Positions 1-11,783 of a DNA stretch of 64,000 nt are shown in pieces (within the stretch, counting starts at the first letter, position 1; every line of letters starts with the position of its first letter). The position numbers and the translations under genes were made by a program. The notes under the pieces were generated by a model. That model was not told the origin of the DNA. It saw nothing but the letters and a program-made list of their open reading frames with translations, and ran no database searches. The DNA lies in contig CM042145.1 in assembly GCA_023376005.1 (NCBI GenBank), positions 17,116,557-17,180,556 on the forward strand, read 5' to 3'. This DNA is from Doryteuthis pealeii. Lineage: Eukaryota > Mollusca > Cephalopoda > Myopsida > Loliginidae.

Positions 1-780
1 AAAATTGTAAACAAGCGCTTAAAACCCTTGAAAAAGAGACAGAATGGCGGATCGCGTCGAAATTGACAAAACAAATCCCTTTAAATGTATTAAAAATAAA
101 CTGCATATATAATGATATTTTTCTTTTTTTAATGATGGTTATTATGTTACTACTTATCGATTTAGACAAAGTTTGACCTTAAATAATAGATTGAATTATT
201 TTTAATTCGCTTTTAAAACTCGTAGTATCCGATTTTTTTTGCCAGTGCCTATTTTAATTGTTACTCTGTAATAGAAATATCGTCAAATACTCAGCAAAAT
301 TATAAGCGAATATTAATTTTCAGTTTATTTCAATATAGGACTTGATAAGTTTATAATCTCAATTCCCTTAAAATAACAACGCTGAAGTCAAAAAGTATAT
401 AACTGAATCACTATGCAAAACTTATTAATGAATTAACGTATTAAGTTATGTTTTCCTTAGAGCTTCATTTTTATTAAAAGTATTAATCCCAGTTAAGAAA
501 TTAAAAATATATACATTGGACTTCATTTCATATTCCACTAATATCTGTCCGGTAGACTGTGGTAAAAATTTACGCTCCTGAATTCAGTCTACCTTTTCTT
601 CCATATTTTTGTTTTTAATACAGTTTTTTTGACAGAATTAAGAAAAACTAAGTATTTTTTTCTTTTCTTTAAATAAAGTCTTTTATTCACCCACCCCCAC
701 CCAAAAAACAAATTTGGAAAACCAATTTAAAGAGATTTATGTACTTTGTTTATAAATTAATGTCCATTAATTAATGTTTC
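1..780. other. AT-rich sequence, nothing recognised
   Basis: No frame above 60 codons and no terminal repeat seen. The first bases (AATTGTAAACAAGC) recur at about 62590 and 62875, so it probably starts inside a dispersed repeat. Confidence 0.6.
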
Positions 781-1063
781 TCCAGTTCACATAGCGCTAA
801 TACACTTGAATCCAACTACTCTCCCTCCAGCTATGAATAAATAGTAGGACAGACTGGGCTCTTTAACCTTGGTTAGGCAACCAGTCTAGGAGAAGGAAAA
901 CTCTGAATTCAAACCTCTTCAATCTCTGCTTGGGGTGGTCACTACTAGAATAGGCTCAGTCCTAATTAGTGATCTATTTCACTGGGTTCATTAACCTTGG
1001 TTAGGCAACCAGTCTAGGAGAAGGAAAACTCTGAATTCAAACCTGTTAAACTCACCGGTGGAA
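781..1063 (+). mobile_element. tRNA-derived SINE-A, 3' body with duplicated tail
   Basis: Matches the 3' two thirds of the full SINE-A at 61131. The module CTTTAACCTTGG...CTCTGAATTCAAACC occurs twice, joined by GATCTATTTCACTGGG. It crosses the outer edge of the left inverted arm (808). Confidence 0.75.
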
Positions 1064-1479
1064 ACAGTGGACCTGTACGTGCTAATTTCAGGAAAAACTT
1101 GCCCGCAAAAGCCATTGGCAGGCGTATTAGAGTTATGCTGTATCTCTCAAGAATATTTCCTTTGTATGACTGGAAATAAAATTCTAATAAAAAAAAAAGT
1201 TGATTTTTGTTAGTTTCAAAAAAAAATTATTAGATAAACCAATTATCTAACATGGCTACTTGTATAAATTTGACATTTCAATTTATAAAATTCTCCCGGT
1301 TTTTTTTTAATACAAATAATTTTTACACGTAATTTAAAAAAAAACTCCCTCTTTATGATACAGTAAAAAATGGGTTGAATTTCATTCATTTCTTTCCGAA
1401 TTTTGTTGAATTTTAATTGGGGTGAGTGAAAAAAAAAAAAAAAAAAAAACTCGTGAAATTTTGGCCATACCCACTAAAT

Positions 1480-1610
1480 GGTGAAGCTAGAGATCTGGGT
1501 GAGTGTGGAGCACTCTTTCACTGCCATTACTCCCAGGTCAACTCTAACCCGGAGTGTTAATACCTGTTAGGATCTCATCTATGAGGTCAAATAGATATGT
1601 TTGAAAATTG
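1480..1610 (+). repeat. Dispersed repeat C fragment (left arm)
   Basis: GGAGCACTCTTTCACTGCC to CATCTATGAGGTCAAATAG; inverted partner at 40430-40575. Confidence 0.6.
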
Positions 1611-2668
1611 CTCGCATTCGATAGGACAGTGTGAAAAAGAACAAAAAACTTTTAAGAATGAATTGTACACTCACAGAAATGTAAATATGAACGAACGTAC
1701 TAAGAACGCGATTCCCTGACCTCTAGTCATAATATAACCCAAGACACTAACTTTTTTCATGACCGTCCTGAACAAAAATTATCAACCGTCCTGAATGGGG
1801 TTTGGACCGTCCCTAAATCAAAATATTTTTGTTTAATTCATTAGCATCATCTATACTTGTGAGTCATTAGTAGCATAATAACATGTAATAAAACATTAAG
1901 AAAAGCTGAAGCAGTGATAATTCTGGATATGTGGACAAAAAAATCAATTTCCTAGTGTGTTTTGAGCTAAGAAAATACTTTTTTACTTTAAGTTACCCTG
2001 AGTAGGGTTAGTATTACATAATTTGGTCCTTTTAAACTATCCTCCTCGACCATTATTCATTACATGGCTTTGAGAATAGACCTGCGGTGCCGTAGCCTCA
2101 TTTTGAGGTCAGCATTCGGGCAATCACTGGACGGCCATTATTAGAATGTAGCACTAACTTTTGTTATGTCCAAATTACGGAGGTTTCATAAGTCAGTAAT
2201 TTTAAAACTATTTTAAAACGTTAATAAAAAATGGAAAATTATCTTTTACTGTTTTCTTTAACGTTTGATATAAATAATAATTCCAAGATTATGTGTTAAA
2301 AAAGAAAAAAAAAACGCTGATTTCTGTTACATTTAACGTACGTTTTTGCATTTCTCAGATAAATTTCTCATTGTGGCTAAACCATAGTGGACGGTAGGTG
2401 AATTCAACCGTCAAGGCCTTGCCTCCGGAAAAGAAAAATTGTTTACCTCGCGTGGAGCCCCACTCCCTAAAACTAAAGTACTTTTAAAAATGATATCCTT
2501 GTTTAATGTTTACCGATCTCTGACTGTACTAGCGCTGAAGGCTTGAGTTCATTATGGACATAAAAAAAACTATATAATTATTTGTATTAAGAATATTTGA
2601 AACCATTCAACTGTGTCCAAATTATTTATTTTAAATAGTAGCTGATATCAAGATATTAGATAGGAATC

Positions 2669-3090
2669 ATCATCATCATGTCGCGCTGTTGGCACGGATA
2701 TCCATGAAATCTCTCTCCATCCGTCCCTATCACTCATCATTCTCGGGAGGTCCTCTATGCAGCATCCTGTATCCACGCAGAGCTGATTAATGTACGTCTT
2801 TACTGGTCGGCCGATACTGGCGTGCCCATGTGCTGGCTTCCACAGAGTACGTCGCTTATGAGTTCGTTCTTGCTTCTCCAGCAGTGTCCCGCGTGTCTTA
2901 TCCGTCTTACTCGGATGATTTGGGTGATATGTGGCAGGTGGCCGTACAGCTGCTTTCTCGTGGGGTGCTGTTTCCACGTCTTGTTCAGGATCACCCGCAG
3001 CATTCTTGCGCAGCTCCCATCTAGTTTATTCCTAGTCGCTTCGTTAGGGTCCAGGTGGTGCAGCCATACAGCAGCACTGGTTGTGTCAGA
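2669..3090 (-). pseudogene. RTE-like LINE, C-terminal fragment (left arm)
   Basis: Minus-strand translation gives the C-terminal tail of a non-LTR retrotransposon polyprotein: LYG.TTWTLTK, KLDGSCARMLRVILNKTW, QLYGHLP, RHAGHCWRSKNELISDV and DREGW-like ends. The fragment is 5'-truncated and ends in an (ATG)n tail, which reads as (CAT)n at 2669-2680. A one-base deletion around 2850, compared with the right-arm copy, splits the frame. Assignment to the RTE group rests on sequence style and the short-repeat tail and is inference. Confidence 0.8.
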
Positions 3091-4472
3091 TAGGAATAGT
3101 TGTACAAAAAGAAAAGAAAAGAAAAAACTGTTAAGAAACAATTACTCAAAAATATAAATGTACAATGAATACAATTCCCTAATATTGAGACATGTGTTAC
3201 GTTAAATCAAATTATCAACAATTTGGAAACTCCTAGAATATTCTGAGAGACTGGCAGACACCAGGAGAGGGGGGGGGAGTCCCAGAATGTGACCCTAAAG
3301 CTCACCGGAAGAAGAAAATTTCGCTTCGTCATTAGCACGTAGCCGACTTGCGGAGGGAAACGAAAAACTGATACTACACTCGTTGCTTTACCCACGTACG
3401 CAAAACCTACCGAGAGACAGGTGACGTCACGTTGGGGGGGGGAAAGCGATCCCTGGTAGCAGCTACAGTTAATACTCGGGACCCGGTCAGTGAACATCTC
3501 GTGGGGGAGGGGAGAAAAGTTATGCCCAAGAAGAAGTCACCATGACCAAAATGCCACATAAAGAATAATATCCGGAATAGTCATTAATACAGAAAATGAA
3601 TCACCCGAAAAAGATAAGTGCAAATTTATTTCGTTGCGAACATTTGTAAAATTGATTTGAAGAAATAATCCCGCCAAATGACATTATAAATACTAGCCTA
3701 TCGGCGTCCGTATTATGATCCTCCCAGCTTGCAAATTTGAATTAAATATTATGTTATAAATATAGATATACGTTGTTTTGTTATTTATTGCCAAATCTTA
3801 CATGTATTCTCTCATCTTTCTTTGGTAATCTCTGATGGAAAGCGCTGTATAGCATTGAAACGATAGGCGTATGTAACACATGAAATAAATCTAAACTGGT
3901 TGACATAACATTAGAAACAATCGACTGATCAATCTAGGCATACCTACACATTGTTTAAAGGTCTGTCTTTAAAAAAGATACATGACGTTGCTTACAGCCA
4001 AGTAATAACGCAGGTTAATCCCTGAGAGTGATTGGCTTTATGGTCAAGTCATGCTGAAAGCATCACTTCCCGCTAGATCACTGAAGTTAAACAGCGTTGA
4101 GCCTGTTCAATAACACATCACTCAATAAGTCCCGGGCCTAACTTGTAAATGCAAGATAATTATCTCCCTTGTTTTGTTCGGCCATCCTATTGCATGGATA
4201 CAAGACACCGTTGACACCGGTAAAGGTCACGTGTTGCATGGCGCTGGATTTCGAATTTCATTTAGCAGCAGGATTTGAAGACGGCAAGAAGTTTCACGTT
4301 GAAGACGTTCGTTGAAGACCGTTGCGAAACAGGAGGATAGTGACAATTCCAGTATTTACCCAAATAAAAGCGCCTTCAGCAGTCGGTCTCTGTCTTATTC
4401 ATTTCTTTGCCGGGTGTTGCCGTTATATAACTAATAAAACAACTTTTAGGCAAAATTCGACTTTATTCATCA

Positions 4473-5491
4473 ACATAGTCTCCTTCTAGGGTGATACACT
4501 GATTCCAACGTTTCTCTAACAATTCGATGCCTTTTTGTAGAACGATTTCTCTTTGGCCTCAAAATACGCCCCAGTTTCCAATATCATTTCTTCACTGGAG
4601 CCAAACCTCTTTCCCTGGAGCATTCTTTTGAGGTGTGCAAACAGCCAGTAGTCGCCGGGGGCCAGATCTGGAGAATAGGGTGGGTGCAGAAGCAATTCGA
4701 AGTGCAATTCATGTAGTTTTGCCATCGTTGCGATCGACTTGTGACACGGTGCATTGTCTTGGTGAAAAATTACTTTTTTCTTCTTCATTTGTGACCGTTT
4801 TTTGGCGATTCCTTCCTTCAAACGCACCAATAATGCTATATAATATTCGCTATTGATGGTTCTTCCTTTCTCAAGGTAATCGATGAACAAAATACCTTGC
4901 GCATCCCAAAATACGGAGATCAAAACCCTGCCTGCTGATGTTTGCATCTTTGGTCGCTTTGGACGGCTTTCACCTGCTGCTGTCCACTCAGCTGCCTGCC
5001 GATTTGACTCCAGAAGGAAGTGGTGGATTCATGTTTCATCCATTGTCACATATTTACACAAAAACTCCTTTTTTGATGCGTTGAAACAGTTGCTGACAAC
5101 GCTCTGAATCGTCGACGCGTTTTGATCGACTGTGAGCAAACTTTGAACATGGCTTTCTCATTGGCAAATGTTCATGTAAAATGGTGAATACACTGCCTTC
5201 TGATATCTTCAACTCCTCTGTTATCTCACGCAACTTCAATTTACAATCGCCAAAAGGAGTTTGTAGAGTTTTTTGGTGTTTCCTGGACAACTGCCGAATT
5301 TGGGCCACCTGGGTGTTCAGCATCATTTGTGTATGTACGACTGCGTTTAAAGTCAGCATACCATCTATTAACCGTTGTTTTCGAATGATCAGAGTCTGAA
5401 TAACACTTATCAAGCCATTGCTTTGCTTGAACAGTATTTTTCCCATCAGAAAGCAATGCTTTATGAACACACGAAATTCAGATTTTTCCAT
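4473..5491 (-). pseudogene. mariner transposase relic in the left arm
   Basis: Mariner transposases cut and paste their element at TA sites using a DD34D catalytic triad. Read on the minus strand, the frame opens with MEKSEFR, shifts frame early, then shows an HTH-like N-terminal part (VQAKQWLDKCYS, TVNRWYADFK, LREITEELKISEG), the first Asp in TMDET, then a stop, HQDNAPCHKS with the second Asp, and SPDLAPGDYW with the third, 34 residues between the last two. The tail ends GDYVDE with a stop. Full span is about 340 codons, normal for the family, but at least one frameshift and the stop after TMDET make it inactive. It shares these lesions with the copy at 36532-37561, so both derive from one already-dead insertion. 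Confidence 0.93.
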
Positions 5492-5559
5492 TGTTTAGAA
5501 AATTTGCAACGGTAGCTTTACTTAAATAATTGTAATTTGTAAACTAATAATCCGATTGG

Positions 5560-6389
5560 GCTCAAATTTCGAGACGTGCCATTTGAAGATTAGTACTTTA
5601 TAAAAATCATATGAATTTTTTTTTATATTAGTGGCGTTTAAAACTCTTAACATCCTGTTAAGAATTTTCTAAGTCCAGAGCCCCATTCCTATAAGGATTT
5701 ATAAATGGCTAAAAATAGCCTTTTCATTTAAAGTTAGCTGTTATTTCCCTTAAATCAAAGACTTCTAACTATGTTTAATATTACATTTAAACAAAGGTTA
5801 TCATTTGGGGTGGATTAGGAAATTAATGTGACTTCCAGACGGGTGGAATGAGGCGGTATAGGACGTTAAACAACAGCAGGTACTGTAAGAAATTGAATAT
5901 GAAAATGACTTAATTCGGCATTAAATAGTCCAAAAGAGGGTTGGTACTGTAAAAAAAAACAAAAAAACAACCAATCGACCTACTGACCCGGATCCGAGTG
6001 TGACCAAGCCTTTGAATTGAAGGAAATGACCATCAGGAAGGTTTTGCTATATGAAACAAATACGGACTATTGTAGTAATACCTAAGCTGGAGTGTGGTGA
6101 TATTCCAAGATGTTTCTGTCAAGTGGGATCAACTTCTGACTATAAAAATAACTTAGGAAGCCTTTTATTCATCCATTCTTTTGATGTTTGAACATGTGCT
6201 AAACACTGATAATAAAGATAATGATGTATTGTATTTCTAAACAGTTTCAATATATTGTTTTAGGTACCACCATTTTGTGACGTCATAGACGTTTTTTACA
6301 AAAATAAATCTAACCCTCCTGATTGAAAAAGAATGTACCAAAATCAGGGAATTATCCGATTTAAATGAAATTTCCAGTGTTGATTTATC

Positions 6390-6434
<45 letters not shown>

Positions 6435-7040
6435 AGAGAGAGAGAGAGAGAGGGGGGAATTTAAATAATGTAATGTTTTAATGTTTGATTTCGTTTTTTA
6501 AAAAGTTCCACTGAAATATATCATTGCTAATAATTTTAGTTATTATAATCTATGTTATTTGTCATAGAAATATTTAATTTTAAAGCTTTTTTGTTTATTT
6601 TTATCAATTAAAAAAAGATTTTACGTTAAATATTAATTTTAACAAATAAAGAACATAATTTTTGCAAATTATAAAAAACTTGCCGTGGTGCCCTCATTTT
6701 TAAGGGGGTCCATCAGGGCCATTTTTTGTCTGCCCCTCTCTTAGATTAAACTCATCCCTGGTTTATGATATCAACTATTCTACCAATACAATAATTAGGA
6801 CGCAGTTGTTATGGTTTCAAGTATTCCTATCAATACAAATAATTATATAGTTTAAAGATATTATTTCTATTTATAATAGTAAATCTGTTATGGTGTCAAT
6901 TAACTAATAATAATAATCTCTAGTAAATAATCATTGCTTTAAATAACTATTCTTAATATAAATAATTTACTGAGGCAAAATATTCATACAATCTTTTTAG
7001 TGGCATAATGTTCAATATATGTTGAAATAATAAATAGAAA
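5560..7040. other. AT-rich part of the left arm, no gene
   Basis: Contains the GA tract and degenerate tandem copies of a sequence around GTTTCAAGTATTCCTAT..AATACAAATAATTA (6770-6990), which recurs at 13030-13150 and 23925-24090. Confidence 0.6.
6394..6453 (+). repeat. (GA)n microsatellite, left arm
   Basis: Interrupted GA tract; its inverted partner (CT)n at 35565-35630 is longer and pure, the clearest length difference between the arms. Confidence 0.9.
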
Positions 7041-7773
7041 AAACGTTTTGTCATAGATGCAGTGCCACATCGGGATATTGATCTTGCTAGGAAAAAATCA
7101 GAAATCATCAATAACTTAAAATTGGTTTGACTTTAAGATTTTTTTGATAGCATTTTTTTATTCCTTGGGCAAAATTCCTTTATAACCAATTTTTTAGTAG
7201 TAGGGAAGCTCTAAACTCATTTCTACAGACCAAAACATAGAATTACAAAAGTCGCCATTTTTGCCCCCCCCCCCCAATTCGGAAATACGAAAAATTGACA
7301 TAACTCCACCAATTTTTGGAATTGGACGCTCAAATTTTGGGGATTGTCAAACTTTAACATAATCCACACTTGGACAAAATTTCAGAAAAATTTAAAGGGG
7401 TGGGTGACATGGCCTGGATGTTTTGACATGGAATTACCGTATGTTCAATTGAAACAGATTAGCGTTATTGTTTCACCATTCTCACCCCCTCTCTCTCTCT
7501 TTCTCCAACCTCTCTTTCTTTCTTCTTATTATATTTTTTTTCTGTGTAATACAGACCCTTTCCTTCCTTTCTATAAAAACGGAATGGGTTCATATATTTA
7601 GGTGAGGTGAAATAGAATTTGGCGGTAAGCGGCAACACATTCAGATAATCAGTATTTACTTTTGCATTTCATCTGGACAGTCTCATTTTTTACCCAGAGG
7701 GTGTTGGCAGATGAATAATGGTCGTACAATTAAGGAACCCATAGTATTTAATCATATAAGATTCTTCACTGAT

Positions 7774-7873
7774 NNNNNNNNNNNNNNNNNNNNNNNNNNN
7801 NNNNNNNNNNNNNNNNNNNNNNNNNNNNNNNNNNNNNNNNNNNNNNNNNNNNNNNNNNNNNNNNNNNNNNNNN
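7774..7873. other. Assembly gap of 100 N
   Basis: Exactly 100 N, the usual placeholder for a scaffold join of unknown length. It separates the left inverted arm from the DNase II locus and sits where the last DNase II exon would be expected. Confidence 0.99.
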
Positions 7874-8124
7874 CAAGAGAGAGATCATTTTTCTTATATT
7901 TCATTTTTCATTTTGTTTTTTGTTTTTCTTTCTACTTCTCTCCTTTATTTTTTTTATATTTTTCTTTCATTATCTTCTTTCTTTTTTCTTTTTTTTTTTT
8001 TTTGATGAAAACCAAAACATTTTAACGTTGACTTCACCATCTAGAATAAATTCATTTTTTTTTTTTGGGGGGGAATATTTTGTTTTTCTATTTTCTACAT
8101 ATTTTTTAAATATATTACACTTAC

Positions 8125-8265
8125 CTGACGGTTGATATCTCCTATGCATACCCATTTCTTTCCACTTTGATAAGTGATGGCCCATTTGGAATGGTCTCTG
8201 GTTTCTTTGAAACCAATTTCCATTTGTCTCTCAGAAGGCATTCCAATATATTTGATATTGAACAC
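8125..8265 (-). CDS. DNASE2: DNase II exon F with the second HxK motif (DHSKW); last exon visible
   Basis: A 141-nt exon, acceptor GCAG ending at 8266 and donor GTAAG at 8121-8124. It reads VFNIKYIGMPSERQMEIGF, then KETRDHSKWAITYQSGKKW and VCIGDINRQ, in phase with exon E. DHSKW is the second HxK catalytic motif and W.CIGD(I/M)NR is the classic C-terminal signature. A further exon with the RGGG/VC motif is expected, but downstream there are only T-rich bases and the 100-N gap at 7774-7873. A valid donor is present, so this is not the gene's end. Confidence 0.9.
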
Positions 8266-11200
8266 CTGCAATAAAAGAGAAAAACTGAATTTTAAACTTT
8301 AAAAAATTAAAAATTAAAAAAATTAGTGAAATAGATCACTAATTAGGACTGTGCTTATTCTAGTAGTGACCAACCCAAGCAGAGTTTAACAAGTTTGAAT
8401 TCAGAGTTTTCTTTCTCCTAGACTGGTTGTCTAACCAAGGTTAATGATCCTAGTGAAATAGGATCACTAATTAGGACTGTGCTTATTCTAGTAGTGACCA
8501 CCCCAAGCGGAGTTTAACAGTTTGAATTCAGAGTTTTCTTTCTCCTAGACTGGTTGCCTAACGAGGTTAAAGAGCCCAGTCTGCCTACTATTTACTCATA
8601 GTTGGAAGGAGAATAGTTGGATTCATACTTTCCCAAGGGTATTAGCACTATGTGAACTGTAGTTTCATCCAGGATTTGAACTCAGGTCGACAAGTCCATT
8701 TCCTATGACTCTAACCATTACACCACGCATCCTCCACTAAAGAAAATCTATAAAATGGCATGTTAATCAATAATGAAGAAATAGAGATTTAACTCTTTAC
8801 CTACCAAATTTCTTCCAGGTGTGGTACTCCGCTTCAGATGCCAAAAACAATCTCCTTGGTCTATTGCTAATAAAAAGGGGATAGATTCCCTCTCTGTCCG
8901 GCTGATAACAACTTTAGGCCACCCCGACAACTTTACTTTTTACTTACATCATCATTTAGCTCAATCAGGAGAGCACCTGTCTCGGAATAACAAGGTTCTA
9001 GATTCGATACTGGCCTTCACCAACTCAGCGCATGGGTAGCACAGCTTGGATCTGTGCGGTAAGTGGGGAACTGACGGTAGGTGTGGCGTTCTGGCTCAGA
9101 CGCCAAAAACAATCTCCTTGGTCTGGTGCTAGTGAAAAGGGGACAGACTCCCTCGCTGTCTGGCTGATACCGACTTTAGGCTACCCTGACGACTTTACTT
9201 ACTTTACTTATTAGTTTTTAGGGTTTTTTTGTTTTACTTACCGAATATTTTCCTGTGCAGTTGGAATGCAATTTGTGCGCACCATTTTGCCAAGTCTCGG
9301 TCAAAAGGTCACTGGCCAAATCTGGTGCTAGCCAATCATGATAGAGATCTGCAAATAAAAAGAAGTGACAATTATCATATATATATATATAATATATATT
9401 ATATATATATATATATTCATATTTCCTTACTATGCTTTAAGTCAGAATGGCTGAGAGATTCTCTTGGGTGTCGGAAGTGGGTCCTTTTTTCCACACATGC
9501 TCGGAGGGTTCTTCCAATGAAGGCTCATGAGAGTTTTTTTTTTTTTTAATTTTAATTTTTTCTTTTAATTTTCTTTGATCCCCACAGCTTACACATATTC
9601 ACACTATTCTCAGAAGTATTTAACTCTTTGCCTACTTTAAACCACTCACACCAGCTCTCCCACCATTGCGATCCTACTGTAAACTACTGGCAGCAGCTCT
9701 CACACGTATCACGTATAATTGAGCAAAATGATTTAAATTACAATGATAATAGGACTTTGAAAGCCACACAGATGATCAGTGTGACTAGACAAAGCAGGCT
9801 GATTCAAGCCGAGATAGAAACTCAACAGATTTGACATCAGTCAGAATTCTTACCCACGTGCCATCTACACACCCACTTCTTCAGAAAGGGAATTTACTAT
9901 TGTAAACATATCAGACTACAGGGAAGGCTCTATCCATTTTAAGGAGAGCTATACAATTTTTTGCATAATTAGCGGCCACCAGAGAATTCTATTTCCAGGG
10001 AGCTCAACCTACCAGAGCATATATATATATATAGATATATATAGATATATATATATATAATCACTTCATATTATATCTATATATATATAAAAGAAAGTTT
10101 AGTATGTACATGTCGACCTATAACTCCGAAAAGAGGAGTCATTCAAATTCGAAATCTTGCATACAGATTAATATTCTTCTAACTAAGAAACACACCAAAT
10201 TTGGTTATTGATTTTTACTGATTAAGGGATATAGTTAATTAATCAAACAAAAATCAAACGATTTTCGGAAACTATTGTATAGTTGCTCCTGCTGATACAC
10301 CAGCAGCAGAAGCTTGCCTGCTGCCTTTATCAGCAGTCATTCAAAATGTCTGCTCTATTTCTACTAATAAGTCAACTGTTGAATGCGATTGTTTTGTAAT
10401 TTAGTTACAAACTGTTAATTTTTTTTTTTTTGAGAATTAAAAAAAATCAACTTTTCAAACCAAGTGTATCTTTTTAAAGAAAAAAAATGAAAACCTTTTT
10501 CATCAATATTTTTTATGAATACTTTCATATTTCTTAGAATAAAATATATCCATTTTTAATCAGCGAAACTCAAAACTTTTTTTAAAAGAAACTATTCATA
10601 AAATAATGAAATTTGAATTAAATATGGAAAATATTCTACCTACAAATAAGTTAATGTTTAGTTATTAGCAATTACAAAAACTGAATTTAAAATTGTCTTA
10701 CGCACGAAAAAGTTTTAGAAAAAAATCATTCTAGCAATTAAAAAAAAAGGAATATAAAAAAAAAGTGGATACCTCCATACTATTATTTTCATATTTCTTA
10801 GAATGAAATATGATTAAATATATTCATTTTTAATCAGTGAAACTCAAAACATTTTTGAAAGAAGAATAATGAAATTTAAATTAAAACACAAAATATAATG
10901 TTTAATTGCAGTAATACTTTTTTGGTACGATCAACTGCCACTCGCTCGACATGACATCAGCTTTAGACACGCCCACAAATTTTTATGAAAACAAAACTCT
11001 CTTCGCTTGATGAGTACAGCCATGAAACAATTATTTTACTTTTAAAATGTGATATTTTTTAGCTTAGAAAATTGAAAGTTTTTAATAAAAAAAACAACAA
11101 CTTTGAATCATCTTCTTTTTACATTTTTATTTATAAATAAAACGATTCTATATTTTTATATAAATTTTTATTGACAATTATTTTGATAAAAATAAATAAT

Positions 11201-11746
11201 AAAATAGAAGTAGAAATTTCCGTAATTTATTTATCTTTTGTTTTGTTTTTTAATAAAGATCTCAAAGATCTTCTTAAAATTTATCAAGTAAGGGGAAACA
11301 GGAAATGATTGTTTGATTATCTAAAAAAAAAAAAAATGTAACGATTCGTGTATATTAAAATAATTGTTAATAAAAATTTATATAAAAATATAGAATCGTT
11401 TTATTTATAAATAAAAATGTAAATAAAATAAAATTCGTAACTAAAGAAAAAATATTTGTAGAACCAGAAATTTACTGTTAGCTTTGTTTAACATTAAATA
11501 TCCAATAAACGATTAATTTTCGTTCTAATGAAAACTCATTTTTAACCTATTCAACCCATAGATGGGTTCCTAACAGGTACTACAACTCTGGATCAAAATG
11601 GCAATGAAGGATTATTCCACACTTCCGAGAGATCCAGAATTAGAAATTCACCATTAGATGCACTTTAATGTCATACCTTTTAAGGAACACTCCCTGGTGT
11701 TACTAAAAATGTTTTCGTCCAGTCATAGACCGGGTACTTTTGCTAG

Positions 11747-11783
<37 letters not shown>

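Larger units (their letters stand above)
808..7773 (+). repeat. Left arm of a ~6.95-kb inverted duplication
   Basis: The sequence reappears in reverse complement at about 34269-41204. Paired coordinates sum to about 42,013-42,033 all along, so only about 20 bases of net indel accumulate over nearly 7 kb; sampled stretches differ by rare single-base changes and by microsatellite length. The arm holds the 3' end of a SINE, a fragment of repeat C, an RTE-like LINE end, a mariner relic, a GA microsatellite and repeat D. Its inner end abuts the 100-N gap, so its true inner boundary is unknown. Confidence 0.93.

Noticed and set aside
3207..3497. 96-codon frame with an 86-codon partner in the right arm
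   Set aside because: The two arms differ by a frame-shifting base in the middle and share no protein conservation beyond DNA identity.
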